From G963678255 sp963678255 (GTDB lineage: Bacteria; Cloacimonadota; Cloacimonadia; Cloacimonadales; WRIO01): 64,000 nucleotides of DNA. Numbering within the stretch: the stretch's first letter is position 1; the number at the start of each line of letters is the position of its first letter. The notes under the pieces are model-generated. The model saw only the letters and a list, made by a program, of their open reading frames with translations. It had not been told where the DNA came from and ran no database searches. The stretch covers positions 558,001 through 622,000 of the forward strand of contig CAXXTW010000002.1 in assembly GCA_963678255.2 (NCBI GenBank). The letters are read 5' to 3'. Below are positions 8,937 through 18,468 of the stretch, piece after piece. A program made the translations under genes and the position numbers.

Positions 8937-10031
8937 TTATGGTTTAGAGATGACTTCAATCACATTTTCAGTAAGCCAATCTATTAAAAGGAGAGCTTCA
9001 TCACTCATGACTTCTCCCTTTTTTATTCTTAAATTACCTTTATTATCTTTGATTGGCCCTGTAAAAGGATTAAGTTTTCCTTTTATAATTTCTTCTCTTT
9101 TTTCCTCTACTAAAAAAGTGACTTCATTGGGAACTATAACATTATAAGGACCCAATTCAATAAGTCCTTTCTCCAGCCCCCAAAAGATTTGTTCATTGGT
9201 CCATGAATTGTTATATACAGACTCTGCGATGTTTTTATATAGTGTTCCCCAATTCCAAACTGCTGCAGTTAAATGAGAATTTGGAGCAAAAGATGACATA
9301 TCATTATTGCTGCCAATGGAATATACTCCTCTTTTTTCTGCTACCTGCTGAGAAGAATAAGAATCTGTATTTTGTAATATAAGATCACATCCCATATCTA
9401 TTAATGTATTTGTAGCGTTAATCTCTTTTTGAGAATCATTCCAAGAATCTGTCCAAATAACATATAGCTTTGCTTTGGAATTAACCGCTGAAATTCCTCT
9501 TGCATAACTGTTTACATTTCTCTTTACTTCAGGTATTCGATAAGATGCTACAATTCCTATTTTATTGATTTTCGTCATTTTTCCTGCAACTATTCCTGCA
9601 AGATATGTGGCTTGATACATTTTCCCTGAATAGGTACCAACATTGGGAGCTGTCTTCCTACCACTACAATTCATGAAAATTATATCAGGATACTTTTGAG
9701 AAACTTCAATCGTAGGATCCATATAATCAAATGAAGTTGTAAAAATTAAATTATGCCCTGATTCTGCAAGTTGACTTATAGCTCGAACCGTTTCATCATT
9801 CCCTTTTACATTCTCTATAATCGTTGTTTTTTCTACAAATGGAATTTTCTCTAATTCTTTTCGACCTTGATCATGTGCATAAGTCCAACCTGCATCTCCC
9901 ACTTCACCTATATAAACAAAACCTATTTTTAACTTCTTCTGAGTTAGGGTATCGGAACGTTTTTTGTCACAAGATAGGACAAAAAATACTATACTACAAA
10001 CTATTACAAACAGAATTACCCTTTTTTTCAT
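8937..10031 (-). CDS. BMP-family (PnrA-like) substrate-binding lipoprotein
   Basis: This 364-residue lipoprotein has an N-terminal lipobox ending VLSC near residue 21. The body matches the basic membrane protein (Bmp/PnrA/Med) family: GFVYIGEVGDAGWTYAHDQG at the start of the mature domain, NVGTYSGKMYQATYLAGIVAG, and DLILQNTDSYSS. PnrA-type proteins bind purine nucleosides for ABC uptake. No permease or ATPase gene is adjacent, so transporter partners must lie elsewhere. The gene starts 54 bases after pyrG and could be cotranscribed. A nucleoside ligand is inferred from the family and fits the pyrG neighbour only loosely. Confidence 0.85.
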   Translation of the reverse strand: MKKRVILFVIVCSIVFFVLSCDKKRSDTLTQKKLKIGFVYIGEVGDAGWTYAHDQGRKELEKIPFVEKTTIIENVKGNDETVRAISQLAESGHNLIFTTSFDYMDPTIEVSQKYPDIIFMNCSGRKTAPNVGTYSGKMYQATYLAGIVAGKMTKINKIGIVASYRIPEVKRNVNSYARGISAVNSKAKLYVIWTDSWNDSQKEINATNTLIDMGCDLILQNTDSYSSQQVAEKRGVYSIGSNNDMSSFAPNSHLTAAVWNWGTLYKNIAESVYNNSWTNEQIFWGLEKGLIELGPYNVIVPNEVTFLVEEKREEIIKGKLNPFTGPIKDNKGNLRIKKGEVMSDEALLLIDWLTENVIEVISKP

Positions 10032-10084
10032 TGATAACCCAACCCCTCTTTTTATATTAAATGAAAATTATTTAGGATTCTGTT

Positions 10085-11689
10085 TCAATTTTTGGATAAT
10101 GTCTTTGCAGCTGATATAAAATCTCTGAATACTGGTTGTGGAACATCTGGTCTCGATTTAAACTCAGGATGGAATTGTACACCTATAAAGAAAGGATGAT
10201 CTGGAATCTCTATGATCTCAACCAATAAATCATCAGGAGAGGTTCCCGAAATAATCATTCCTTTTTCCTGAATCAATTCACGGTATTTGTTATTAAACTC
10301 ATAACGATGACGATGTCTTTCACTGATTTTTGTGTTCTGATAGATTTGATAAGCTAAAGTTCCCTCTTTTATTGTACAGGGATAAGCGCCTAATCGCATG
10401 GTACCACCTAAAGCATTGATATACTTTTGATCTAGCATTAAATCTATTACTGGATCCTTTGAATGTTCATCAAATTCTGAACTATAGGCATCTGGTATAT
10501 TACATACGTTTTGGGCAAACTCAATGACAGCTACCTGCATACCAAGACAAATTCCAAAGTATGGAATCTTATGAGTTCTCGCATATTTAGCAATCTCTAT
10601 CTTGCCATTTATACCTCTGATTCCAAAACCACCTGGTACCAATACACCATGAACATCTCCCAATAGAGTTTGATATTCTGAACTATTATAGCTTTTCTCT
10701 GAATCTATCCATTTAATATTTAATTTGACATTATTCCAAGCTGCAGCGTGTATTAATGATTCTACCACACTTTTATAAGCATCTTTATGTTCCACATATT
10801 TTCCACATAAAGCGATATTAACTGCTCCATCTTGAGGATTTTTAGTTCTGCTTAAAAAAGAATTCCACTCTGTAAAGTCTATTGGTTTTTCTTCTATTTG
10901 GAAATGCTTGCAAATGATCTTTTGAAGATTGGATTCATAATATTTAATTGGACATTCATATACAGATTCTACATCTATAGCATTAATAACACAATTTTGA
11001 GCCACATTGGTAAACATAGCTATTTTTTGCTTTACTTCATCTTCAAATGGTAATTCTGAACGGCAAAGTATTATATCTGGTTGAATACCTATTTCCCTTA
11101 ATTTATAAGCGCTATGCTGTGTCGGTTTTGTTTTTAATTCACCTGCTGATTTGATGTAAGGTACATATGATAAGAAAATAAAAATAGAATTCTCTATACC
11201 TACTTCCAAACGGTATTGTCTTACTGCTTCTAAAAATGGAAGACTTTCAATATCGCCAACTGTTCCACCTATCTCAGTGATTACTATATCATTATTTTCA
11301 CCCATACGTTTGATTAACATTTTTATCTCATTAGTCACATGAGGAATGACCTGAACTGTTTTTCCTAAATATTCTCCTTTACGCTCTTTTTGGATAACTC
11401 TTTCATAAATAACACCTGATGTTGCATTAGAATCTTTACTGGTTGGATCACCGATAAATCTTTCATAATGACCCAAATCTAAATCTGTTTCGGCTCCATC
11501 ATCTGTTACAAAAACTTCTCCGTGTTGAAAAGGACTCATCGTTCCCGGATCTACATTTAAATAGGGATCTAACTTCTGCATAGCTACTTTGTAACCCATT
11601 CGTTTCAACATAAAACCTATCGATGCTGATGCTATTCCTTTGCCTAATGAAGACAAAACTCCACCTATGACGAAAATATGCTTTGCCAT
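10085..11689 (-). CDS. pyrG: CTP synthase
   Basis: A full-length 534-residue CTP synthase, catalysing UTP + ATP + glutamine to CTP. The N-terminal amidoligase domain has the P-loop GGVLSSLGKGIASASIG and ITEIGGTVGDIESLPF. The C-terminal class-I glutaminase has the nucleophile motif FGICLGMQ and the catalytic His-Glu in VQFHPEF. The ATG at 11689 directly follows the stop codon of the upstream M29-like gene (TAAATG) and has a GAGAGG site inside that gene, so translation is coupled. It is the last gene of the M42 / murI / M29-like / pyrG operon. Confidence 0.98.
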   Translation of the reverse strand: MAKHIFVIGGVLSSLGKGIASASIGFMLKRMGYKVAMQKLDPYLNVDPGTMSPFQHGEVFVTDDGAETDLDLGHYERFIGDPTSKDSNATSGVIYERVIQKERKGEYLGKTVQVIPHVTNEIKMLIKRMGENNDIVITEIGGTVGDIESLPFLEAVRQYRLEVGIENSIFIFLSYVPYIKSAGELKTKPTQHSAYKLREIGIQPDIILCRSELPFEDEVKQKIAMFTNVAQNCVINAIDVESVYECPIKYYESNLQKIICKHFQIEEKPIDFTEWNSFLSRTKNPQDGAVNIALCGKYVEHKDAYKSVVESLIHAAAWNNVKLNIKWIDSEKSYNSSEYQTLLGDVHGVLVPGGFGIRGINGKIEIAKYARTHKIPYFGICLGMQVAVIEFAQNVCNIPDAYSSEFDEHSKDPVIDLMLDQKYINALGGTMRLGAYPCTIKEGTLAYQIYQNTKISERHRHRYEFNNKYRELIQEKGMIISGTSPDDLLVEIIEIPDHPFFIGVQFHPEFKSRPDVPQPVFRDFISAAKTLSKN

Positions 11690-12748
11690 TTAAACCTCTC
11701 TTAATATATCATTATCTTTATGATCTAATAATTTTGCCCGGTTGTTTGTTAACATGATCACTTTATTATCTACGCTCATTTTCAAAGATAAATTGTGCTT
11801 TATGCATTCATCAAACAAACCATAGTAGATAGTATCTGTTAAATTCTGATTCATCCCTATTGATAAAACACAACTCTGTATCTCTTTTAATAGTAAATTC
11901 TGAATCATGTAATTGTCGGGGCGTTTATTTAAAAAATCTACCGACATGACTTTCCCATTCTCTATTAATAGCTGTACTTCTTTATAAACTACATTATCAA
12001 AATATAAATAATTTGAATAAAATAATCCGTTTAAACTCTCTAATTTAACTTTTCTTTCCCATTTTCCTGTAGGAAGGATTAAAAAACCCTCTGGATTAAA
12101 ATCTCCATAATACAACTCAGATTTAAGATCATCAAAAACAAACTTGCAATGCCTTTCATCTGTTATGACTTCCCATTCATCCGAATTACTTAAGTCACCA
12201 TCTATAATAAATAAATTTTTCTTCAATTCATGATAATCACAATTGATTGAATTAAAAAAAGCATCCTGCAAAAGTTGATACTCTACTTTATAAAACTTTG
12301 CCATTGCTACAGTCGGGTAACCTATCAACACGATTTGCTTTTGTTGTACGCGGATTTGTTCCCATAATACTTCCATAGCTTTTTTTAATCGATTATAATA
12401 TCTGTCAGGGATATCTTTGTAAAAATAGGGATTGGCTCTCCAACTTAAATCAATAAAATAATCTGACATGGAAACCCATTTTTGGTAATAATTTATTGGC
12501 ATATCTAATATTTCATCGGGTATCTCTGAAAAGCTCCTCTTTCGTAAATTCTCTGAAGCAATATCTAATATTGGAAAAGCTTTCTTTTTTCGTAAAGACA
12601 TGGCAATCTCTTCTAAAAATGGAATTGCATTTAAAGGATTATCCATCTCAAATCCATTATGGATTTCTGCACTTAACGTGACTACTTGTCCGGGTTTAAC
12701 TTTTAATATTACATTGACAATCTTAAAGGCAACTTCTGCAAAATCCAT
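11690..12748 (-). CDS. M29 aminopeptidase-like protein lacking metal ligands
   Basis: This 352-residue protein follows the M29 (aminopeptidase T/S) layout: an N-terminal half with VKPGQVVTLSAE, the GFLILPTGKWERKVKLES region where family members read PTGE, then VLSIGMNQNL where active enzymes read ELGIGTN. The glutamates expected in those two metal-binding motifs are Lys and Val/Leu here. The C-terminal HIAxG/IHWD ligand region is replaced by TIYYGLFDE and LSLKMSVDNK. It is therefore likely a non-catalytic member or one with another role. It lies between murI (3-base gap) and pyrG (abutting) in a tight operon. Confidence 0.6.
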   Translation of the reverse strand: MDFAEVAFKIVNVILKVKPGQVVTLSAEIHNGFEMDNPLNAIPFLEEIAMSLRKKKAFPILDIASENLRKRSFSEIPDEILDMPINYYQKWVSMSDYFIDLSWRANPYFYKDIPDRYYNRLKKAMEVLWEQIRVQQKQIVLIGYPTVAMAKFYKVEYQLLQDAFFNSINCDYHELKKNLFIIDGDLSNSDEWEVITDERHCKFVFDDLKSELYYGDFNPEGFLILPTGKWERKVKLESLNGLFYSNYLYFDNVVYKEVQLLIENGKVMSVDFLNKRPDNYMIQNLLLKEIQSCVLSIGMNQNLTDTIYYGLFDECIKHNLSLKMSVDNKVIMLTNNRAKLLDHKDNDILREV

Positions 12749-12751
12749 ATT

Positions 12752-13579
12752 TTATCCCTTCAGTATGTGATCTATATACCAAGATTCACCTAATTTTACT
12801 TTTGATAACGAAAAATCTGTGATATTCAATATATCTTCAGCAATTGCTTTAAATTTATCTTCATTATCACTTACAAAAAAAAGATCTTTACCTGTCTCTG
12901 TTTCAGTTGATTCTGCTAAATAATCTTCCATATCGGCTAATATCGCTATGGAACTATCCACCAACGCCACCTGATCTCCAACAACTTGTCGTATGGCTTC
13001 CTTTAATATTGGATAATGAGTACATCCAAGAACAAGCGTATCTATTTTTTCCTTCTCAAATCCATTCAGATATTCTTCTACTATTTTTAAGGTTATCGGA
13101 TGATTTGCCCATCCTTCCTCTGCTAATGAAACAAATAACGGGCAAGGTTTTGAAAATACTTCAAGCTTTGAATCAATTAATTTAATGGCTTTTGTATAAG
13201 CTTGGCTCCTGATAGTTCCCTCTGTTCCAATGACTCCGATACGTCCATTTTTTGTAATTTTTGAGGCTGCTATTGCTCCTGGCTCAATTACACTTAAAAT
13301 CGGTACTGAAAAATTATCTTGTAATACATTTAAAGCAACTGCTGAAGAGGTATTACAGGCAATAACTATTAATTTAACGTTTTGTTGCATTAAAAATCTC
13401 GAGTTCTGTATAGAATACTCTATGACTGTATTTTTCGATTTAGGTCCATAGGGCACTCTAGCTGTATCACCAAAATAAATTATGTCTTCATTGGGAAATC
13501 TTCGTCTGATTTCCTTAAAAACTGTTAACCCGCCTACCCCCGAATCAAATACTCCCAGTGGCTGTTTATTTGCTTTCAA
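12752..13579 (-). CDS. murI: Glutamate racemase
   Basis: This 275-residue enzyme interconverts L- and D-glutamate to supply D-Glu for peptidoglycan. Family hallmarks are GVFDSGVGGLTVFKEI at the N-terminus, YFGDTARVPYG, and the two catalytic cysteines in VIACNTSSAV (near residue 75) and VLGCTHYPIL (near 185). Length is typical. The gene starts 21 bases after the M42 peptidase gene ends and is followed within 3 bases by the M29-like gene, so it belongs to the same operon. Confidence 0.96.
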   Translation of the reverse strand: MKANKQPLGVFDSGVGGLTVFKEIRRRFPNEDIIYFGDTARVPYGPKSKNTVIEYSIQNSRFLMQQNVKLIVIACNTSSAVALNVLQDNFSVPILSVIEPGAIAASKITKNGRIGVIGTEGTIRSQAYTKAIKLIDSKLEVFSKPCPLFVSLAEEGWANHPITLKIVEEYLNGFEKEKIDTLVLGCTHYPILKEAIRQVVGDQVALVDSSIAILADMEDYLAESTETETGKDLFFVSDNEDKFKAIAEDILNITDFSLSKVKLGESWYIDHILKG

Positions 13580-13600
13580 TCTGGCCTTCCTTCATTTTCA

Positions 13601-14665
13601 CTAAGGTAAGATAGAACATAATACTTTTTCATCTAACTGTAAAACTAACTTCTTTAATAACTTTAAAGTAGCTTCATAATCCTTCATTCTGATCATACCA
13701 TTGTGACTGTGCGCATAACGTACAGGAACTGCAAAAACTACTGAGGGGACACCTATCTCTGATACATGGATTTTACCTGCATCTGTGCCACCTGATTTTC
13801 TTACTGCGATCTGACAGGGAATATTGTTTTCTTCACATAAATCTATAATAAAGTTTTTAAGTTTTGGATTCATCACCATGGTTGGGTCAATAACACGCAT
13901 TTGCACTCCTTTACCCATTCCACATTGAATTTCATCTTTGTTACCTGGAAAATCATCTCCAGGAGCTCCTTCTAAAACTATTGCAAGGTCTGGTTTAACT
14001 AATTGAGCAATTGTTTGTGCTCCACGAGTTCCAACTTCCTCTTGAACAGAGCCAGCACAATATACTGTATTAGGATGATTTGTATTTTCCAACATTTTAG
14101 CTAATTCTATTGTTAATGCTACCCCTACTCTGTCATCAAATGCTTTAGATATCATGATTTCTTTCTTTTCATCAAAATGATAATGACATACAGGTACGAT
14201 AAAATCACCTTTACGAATTTCAAAGGTTTCTTTAATCTCAGTATCTGAATCAGCTCCTAAATCAACATACATATCATCAATCGTCATTTTACCAGTTGAA
14301 TCTTTTAAATGATGAACAGGAATAGAACCTATCAATCCAAAATGTTTTTCTCCCTTATGATTTATCACTTCAACTGGTGAAGACATTAAAGTTCTAGGAT
14401 CCCAGCCACCCAAAGTTACCACTCGAATTAATCCATTCTTTAAGACACTATGCACCATAAAACCAATCTCATCCATATGAGCTACAACTAATATTTTTGG
14501 CTTTTCTGAGCTCCCTTTATATTCAAAAGCGATTGATCCTAAATGATCTTTCTGATAATTTGATTTCTCACCTAATTCATTGATCATATACTCTGAAACT
14601 GCATTCTCAAAACCTGATGGACCGGATAACAATGTTAAATCTTTTAATAATTCTTTGGAATTCAT
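13601..14665 (-). CDS. M42-family metallo-aminopeptidase
   Basis: A 354-residue tetrahedral (TET/FrvX-like) aminopeptidase. Metal-binding motifs of the family are visible: VVAHMDEIGFMV (first His/Asp), KAFDDRVGVAL (bridging Asp), VQEEVGTRGAQT (catalytic Glu and metal Glu), GTDAGKIH, and a late AHSHNGM carrying the final His. It is cytoplasmic and probably trims peptides to free amino acids, consistent with growth on protein. It heads the minus-strand operon with murI, the M29-like gene and pyrG. Confidence 0.93.
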   Translation of the reverse strand: MNSKELLKDLTLLSGPSGFENAVSEYMINELGEKSNYQKDHLGSIAFEYKGSSEKPKILVVAHMDEIGFMVHSVLKNGLIRVVTLGGWDPRTLMSSPVEVINHKGEKHFGLIGSIPVHHLKDSTGKMTIDDMYVDLGADSDTEIKETFEIRKGDFIVPVCHYHFDEKKEIMISKAFDDRVGVALTIELAKMLENTNHPNTVYCAGSVQEEVGTRGAQTIAQLVKPDLAIVLEGAPGDDFPGNKDEIQCGMGKGVQMRVIDPTMVMNPKLKNFIIDLCEENNIPCQIAVRKSGGTDAGKIHVSEIGVPSVVFAVPVRYAHSHNGMIRMKDYEATLKLLKKLVLQLDEKVLCSILP

Positions 14666-14757
14666 ATAACCTTCTTTCTTTAAGCCTGATTGTTGATCTC
14701 ACTATGAAGCATGGCTTTACCAATTTTTCCTTTAATTGTAAATTCATTTTTAGTATT

Positions 14758-14766
14758 ATTATATCA
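14758..14766 (-). promoter_or_regulatory. Extended -10 promoter for the M42/murI/pyrG operon
   Basis: Read on the minus strand, the sequence is TGATATAAT, a perfect TATAAT with the extended TGn element. It gives a leader of about 85 bases to the M42 gene. No good -35 is needed or seen at the usual spacing. Confidence 0.5.
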
Positions 14767-14816
14767 GTGTCAAGTTATAAAAAAAAAAACTCATTTACTC
14801 CTAAATTGAGACGAGA

Positions 14817-15093
14817 CTGTGCAAATTATATAAGCTCCCATTAAGCAACTCTTGTACTTATAGGCGAGAAAAGTGAACATGGATGCTCCTTATTGACTTA
14901 TATAGCAATAGAATTTACGAATTTAAAATTATTACATCAATTCTTCTCTTTTTTTCTGAGTAAAAAACTATCTTTCTCCCTGACGATAATGTATAATGCT
15001 ACAATCGACCATGAAAAAACAGCGTGAAGTCGTAGGGAAACTCGAAGGGGAACGAACAGCCATTCTTGTCAACGGCATTTTAATTTGACACAG
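14817..15093. repeat. Inverted-repeat-like ends, possible insertion sequence boundary
   Basis: CTGTGCAAATTATATAAG on the plus strand at 14817-14834 resembles CTGTGTCAAATTAAAATG read on the minus strand from 15093. Such repeats with CAAATTA cores occur at the ends of IS21-type elements, and a broken istB lies just beyond. The DNA between them holds no supportable gene. This could be the decayed end of the element. Confidence 0.35.
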
Positions 15094-15203
15094 AAACGGT
15101 AGTTTGTTTTGATACAAATATGAGATTAAACTGGCATAAATTGATATTATTTTATGATAGATACTCTTGATTTCTGAGTAATGATATCCACTAAATATCG
15201 ACA

Positions 15204-15681
15204 TTAAATACAACCTTCATTATTTTTTAATCTGTAACTGTCACCATTATGAATGATTGCTTATGCATGATGCAATAAACGATCTAATATAGCTGTTGCT
15301 ATTGTTTGATCACCAAAGAAAGTTCCCCACTCATTAAATAGTCTATTCGAGGTTATCATAATTAAGGATCAATTTGCTTCACCAGAAATTACTGCCTAGT
15401 CCCTGAAATGCCTCAAAATCGTAAGATAATATATTTGCAATCAATAACTTAACAAATTTAGAAAGTTCTCCCCTCAGTTTTAAAACGATTTATCTCTCTA
15501 TGCCAAACAATACGATAAAGAATAACCGCATATCAGACGAAAATTTCTTAGTAATTATTCTATTTTCTTGAAAATAACTCATAAGTTTGATCAATTAATG
15601 CAAAGTTCTCAAAATAAATCTCTCTCAGTTGAAGATTTCTTTAAATACTTTTTTACCTTTTCTTTAGTAGATTATATCCAT
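15204..15681 (-). pseudogene. Decayed IS21-type istB (transposition helper ATPase) relic
   Basis: The minus strand keeps a recognisable IstB C-terminus with several stops and frame changes. MITSNRLFNEWGTFFGDQ, then ATAILDRLLHHA, then GDSYRLKNNE appear in order between ~15370 and 15204. An upstream fragment, KLLIANILSYDFEAFQGLGSN, resembles the Walker B to sensor region. An AGGAGG and ATG at 15681 mark a former start, followed by KEKVKKYLKKSSTERDLF and, in another frame, ENFALIDQTYELFSRK, which I do not recognise as IstB. The remnant is shorter than a full istB and no istA is recognisable, so the element is dead. Confidence 0.7.
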
Positions 15682-16197
15682 GTGAAATTCCTCCTAAGGT
15701 CATCAATTTCTACAAACTCAATGCTCAGCTTTTAATTGAATATATTGCGTATTTCACTGAATATAAAACCGTTTTAACAAAGGTTTCTTCCAGAAACAGC
15801 GATTAACTGCTCCTTTTGGGTAGAGTGTAGTTGTTTTTCTATAAACTATGGGTGAACCTTTATGCTTATAGGGTCGATCCTATGGAGCTCTTGTGGTTAT
15901 TGTTACTCAAGTCACTGGGATTACACCCAGTGTTACACAGACACAGATCCTCTGGATATGTTATAAACATGTTTTTGCATCAGAGATGCATCATGTGTAA
16001 AACTCAGCAATAAATGAATAGTATTTTTTATGATCCAGAAAATTGAAGAATAAAGCTTATCTGCTATAGAGATGGATTTATACAAACACGTATGAAGTTA
16101 AATTTGATATTAATTATATAAAAACAGACCTATAATAATAATCTATTTTATCTGAGAAGATAGAACCATATATATATTCTTATCCGCTAGATTCCTG
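15682..16197. other. Gene-free stretch, probable decayed sequence
   Basis: About 500 bases without a supportable gene. Short open frames occur on both strands, but none resembles a known family or has a ribosome binding site. An istA gene would be expected here if the neighbouring relic had been a complete IS21 element. I could not recognise one, so it has been deleted or eroded beyond reading by eye. Confidence 0.4.
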
Positions 16198-16223
16198 TAA
16201 AAAATAATCAGGCTATGCCTGAT
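16198..16223 (-). terminator. Terminator after the DUF362 gene
   Basis: The stem ATCAGGC at 16207-16213 pairs with GCCTGAT at 16217-16223 (loop TAT). On the minus strand it is followed by an AT stretch with six T residues. It lies 11 bases below the DUF362 stop. Confidence 0.8.
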
Positions 16224-16233
16224 CATTAGTAAT

Positions 16234-17329
16234 CTATTCTATTTTTACCAATTCATATTCCAAAGAGCCCAATCCGATTTTTTCACCATAAATCATTTGA
16301 TAGTCGGATTCAATCTCAGGATGAACCGCTTTTAATATTTCACCATTAACCCCTTCAATGACTGAATTTGACATGGGTTTTTGTTGATTGATCAAATCAA
16401 ATGAAGCCTTATCAATGGCAACAGGATCATCAGAAGCCAATAATCCTATATCATTTATAACAGAATTATCTGAAGCCCCAAAACAATCACAATCGGGAGT
16501 GATATTAATAAGAAAATTAAAATAGTACATTTTACCATTAATTGAATTAATAGCACCTAAAGCTGTTTCTGCCATTTTTTCAGCCATTTTTTTTGGAGAT
16601 TCATTCCACAAAATACTAATAGCAGAGGTAGGACAATGTATAATACATTCAGCACATCCAACACATTTTTCAAGAGATATTTTAATACTGGAATTTTCAA
16701 AAGTTATAGCTTCAGCAGGACAAACACTTATACAAGATTTGCATTTAATACAGTTTTTCTCGTTTAAACGAGGTTTTACATCACCATGCATTCTTTGTTT
16801 TTGAGTTCTTGTTCCAAAACCCATTGACAGATTCTTTATAGCACCACCCATTCCAGCAACAATATGCCCTTTTACATGAGTTAAGATGATAGCTCCATCA
16901 CTGGCTTTAAGAGCCCCTGCTAATTTAATTTCTTTAAAATGTTCACCATTAATTTCCTGATTATAAACATAATCACTTTTAATTCCATCTAGAATTACAA
17001 TCGGAGCATTAACAGATGTATAAGAAAAACCATGCTCCAAAGCTAATTCTAAATGAGTAACTCCATTATTTCTTCGTCCTCGATAAAGCGTGCAGGTATC
17101 TCCTATAAAAGGAGAAGCTTTTTTTGATTTAACAAAATCAACAGTTTTTACGAATATACATAGGATTTAAAAAAGCAGTATTGCCATCTTCTCCAAAATG
17201 TGTTTTTATTAAGATTTGTGCATCTTTTTTTATGAATGGAATATCCAGTTTTTTTAATAATAATCCATAATTCTCTAATAAACCTCTACCATGATTTATC
17301 CGAGATGAAATAAAATATACTTTTTTCAT
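16234..17329 (-). pseudogene. DUF362 ferredoxin-type iron-sulfur protein, one frameshift
   Basis: Two frames together encode one DUF362 protein. The 5' frame (17329 down to 17138) gives MKKVYFISSRINHG and IKTHFGEDGNTAF. It then fails in an A5 run (T5 on the plus strand, 17145-17149). Removing one A restores RKTVDFVKSKK, then FIGDTCTLYRGRRNN, then LELALEHGFSY, joining the long second frame. That frame has two 4Fe-4S motifs (CIKCKSCISVCP and CVGCAECIIHCP). Without the extra base the gene would be about 365 residues, typical of the family. A canonical promoter and AAAGGAG precede the ATG. Function: probable electron-transfer protein, exact role unknown. The lesion may be real or a consensus error. 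Confidence 0.85.
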
Positions 17330-17346
17330 TTGTACTCCTTTAGCAT

Positions 17347-17375
17347 ATATTAAAAGTTTTTTCTCTTTTTGTCAA
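17347..17375 (-). promoter_or_regulatory. Sigma-70-type promoter of the DUF362 gene
   Basis: On the minus strand TTGACA (17375-17370) is followed by a 17-base spacer and TAATAT (17352-17347). Transcription would start about 10 bases above the AAAGGAG site, giving a very short leader. Confidence 0.75.
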
Positions 17376-17438
17376 GATTATAAATTTTATTTTTGTTTAT
17401 TTAACTGAAAAAAATTATGTTGTTATAGAGGAGGAATC

Positions 17439-17901
17439 ATGCAGGAATTCCCAGAGATTAATCAATTTTTAAAACCAGATTGTGTCATAGATTTAGGGAT
17501 TGTTTCTAAAGAAGAAGCCTTAATGACTCTGGTTGAAACTTTATGCAAATCTCAAAAGATAGAGAATTGTCATTTAGTAAAGCAAGCGATTATTGCTCGC
17601 GAGAGTTTAATGAGTACAGGGATTGGATTTGGGATAGCAATCCCGCATGCACGTTTTGATTTTTTAGATCATTTTATTGTTGGAATGGCAAGGTGTAAAA
17701 ATGGTATAAATTATGAGAGTATGGACAAAAAAACCAATTAAGCTCATTTTTATGATATTAGCCCCTGAGCTTCAACATGATCAGTATATCAAAATATTGG
17801 CTAGACTCATGACTCGTATTAAGGACAAAAAAATTGTTAAGACATTATTAGAATCTGAAAACATTTCAAGTCTTTATGATATCATTGTCACTACAAAATA
17901 A
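17439..17901 (+). pseudogene. PTS EIIA-like domain protein, one frameshift
   Basis: Two overlapping frames together form one ~153-residue EIIA domain of the fructose/PtsN type. The first frame has ARESLMSTGIGFGIAIPHAR, with the phosphorylatable His in IPHAR, and runs to INYESMDKK. The second continues PIKLIFMILAPELQHDQYIKILARL. They join if one A is removed from the A7 run at 17727-17733. Such stand-alone EIIA proteins usually regulate nitrogen, potassium or sugar metabolism rather than transport. GAGGAGG precedes the ATG. The second frame's own ATG at 17713 has no proper ribosome binding site. The break may be a sequencing artefact, since neighbours on both sides show the same lesion type. 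Confidence 0.85.
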
Positions 17902-17958
17902 AAAACTTGACTAAGATGAAATTAAGAATTAACTTTAAAAAAAGAAAGAGAGGTAAAA

Positions 17959-18424
17959 ATGACCAAAAAAAGAATCTTATCAATTAGTCATTAAAAATGA
18001 AATGAAAGCCCAAAAGCTATATTCATTTCTCTCAGAAAATTGTGAAAACAAACATTCAAATATCTTTATTAACCTCATTGCCATGGAGAAGATTCATGAA
18101 GTAAAAATGCGTGAATTATATACTCTCGAATTTCCAGAAGAAGATCTACAAATTGAGATTAAGCCAATCAATAAGCAAAAAACAAAGAATTTTTCTGATC
18201 CTAAACAAATCTTTGATTTTGCCATGGAAAGAGAAAATTCAGCTCAACAAGCTTATCTTGATTTAGCTCAACAAGCTGATGATATTGAACTTAAAAATCT
18301 GTTTTTTAAATTTTCTGAAGAAGAGAAAAACCATTCAGAGTTAATTTATGCAGAAATAGAAAGATTAACAAATACAATGGTTTGGTTTGATGAATCAGAA
18401 TTAAACGGTTTTATGGATGATTAA
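17959..18424 (+). pseudogene. Ferritin-like/rubrerythrin-type diiron protein, one frameshift
   Basis: ATG 17959 with GAGAGG upstream begins MTKK. The frame then fails in an A7 run (17965-17971). Removing one A gives KESYQLVIKNEMKAQKLY and joins the long frame, for a ~154-residue protein. It has the two ExxH-containing helices of rubrerythrin-like diiron carboxylate proteins: MEKIHEVKM, and FAMERENSAQQAY with FSEEEKNHSEL. There is no rubredoxin domain. Such proteins in anaerobes reduce peroxide or handle iron. The ATG at 18002 inside the long frame lacks a ribosome binding site and would lose the first helix. Confidence 0.85.
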
Positions 18425-18428
18425 AAAA

Positions 18429-18461
18429 AATGCAGATTACAAAGAATCTGCATTATTTTTT
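18429..18461. terminator. Bidirectional terminator
   Basis: AATGCAGATT (18429-18438) pairs with AATCTGCATT (18445-18454) around a six-base loop, with A and T runs outside. It serves the ferritin-like gene and the convergent ferredoxin gene. Confidence 0.9.
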
Positions 18462-18468
18462 TTAAATA

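Noticed and set aside
15831..16013. A 60-residue open frame on the plus strand in the gene-poor region
   Set aside because: No ribosome binding site and no family resemblance. It lies in decayed sequence where short frames on both strands are expected by chance.
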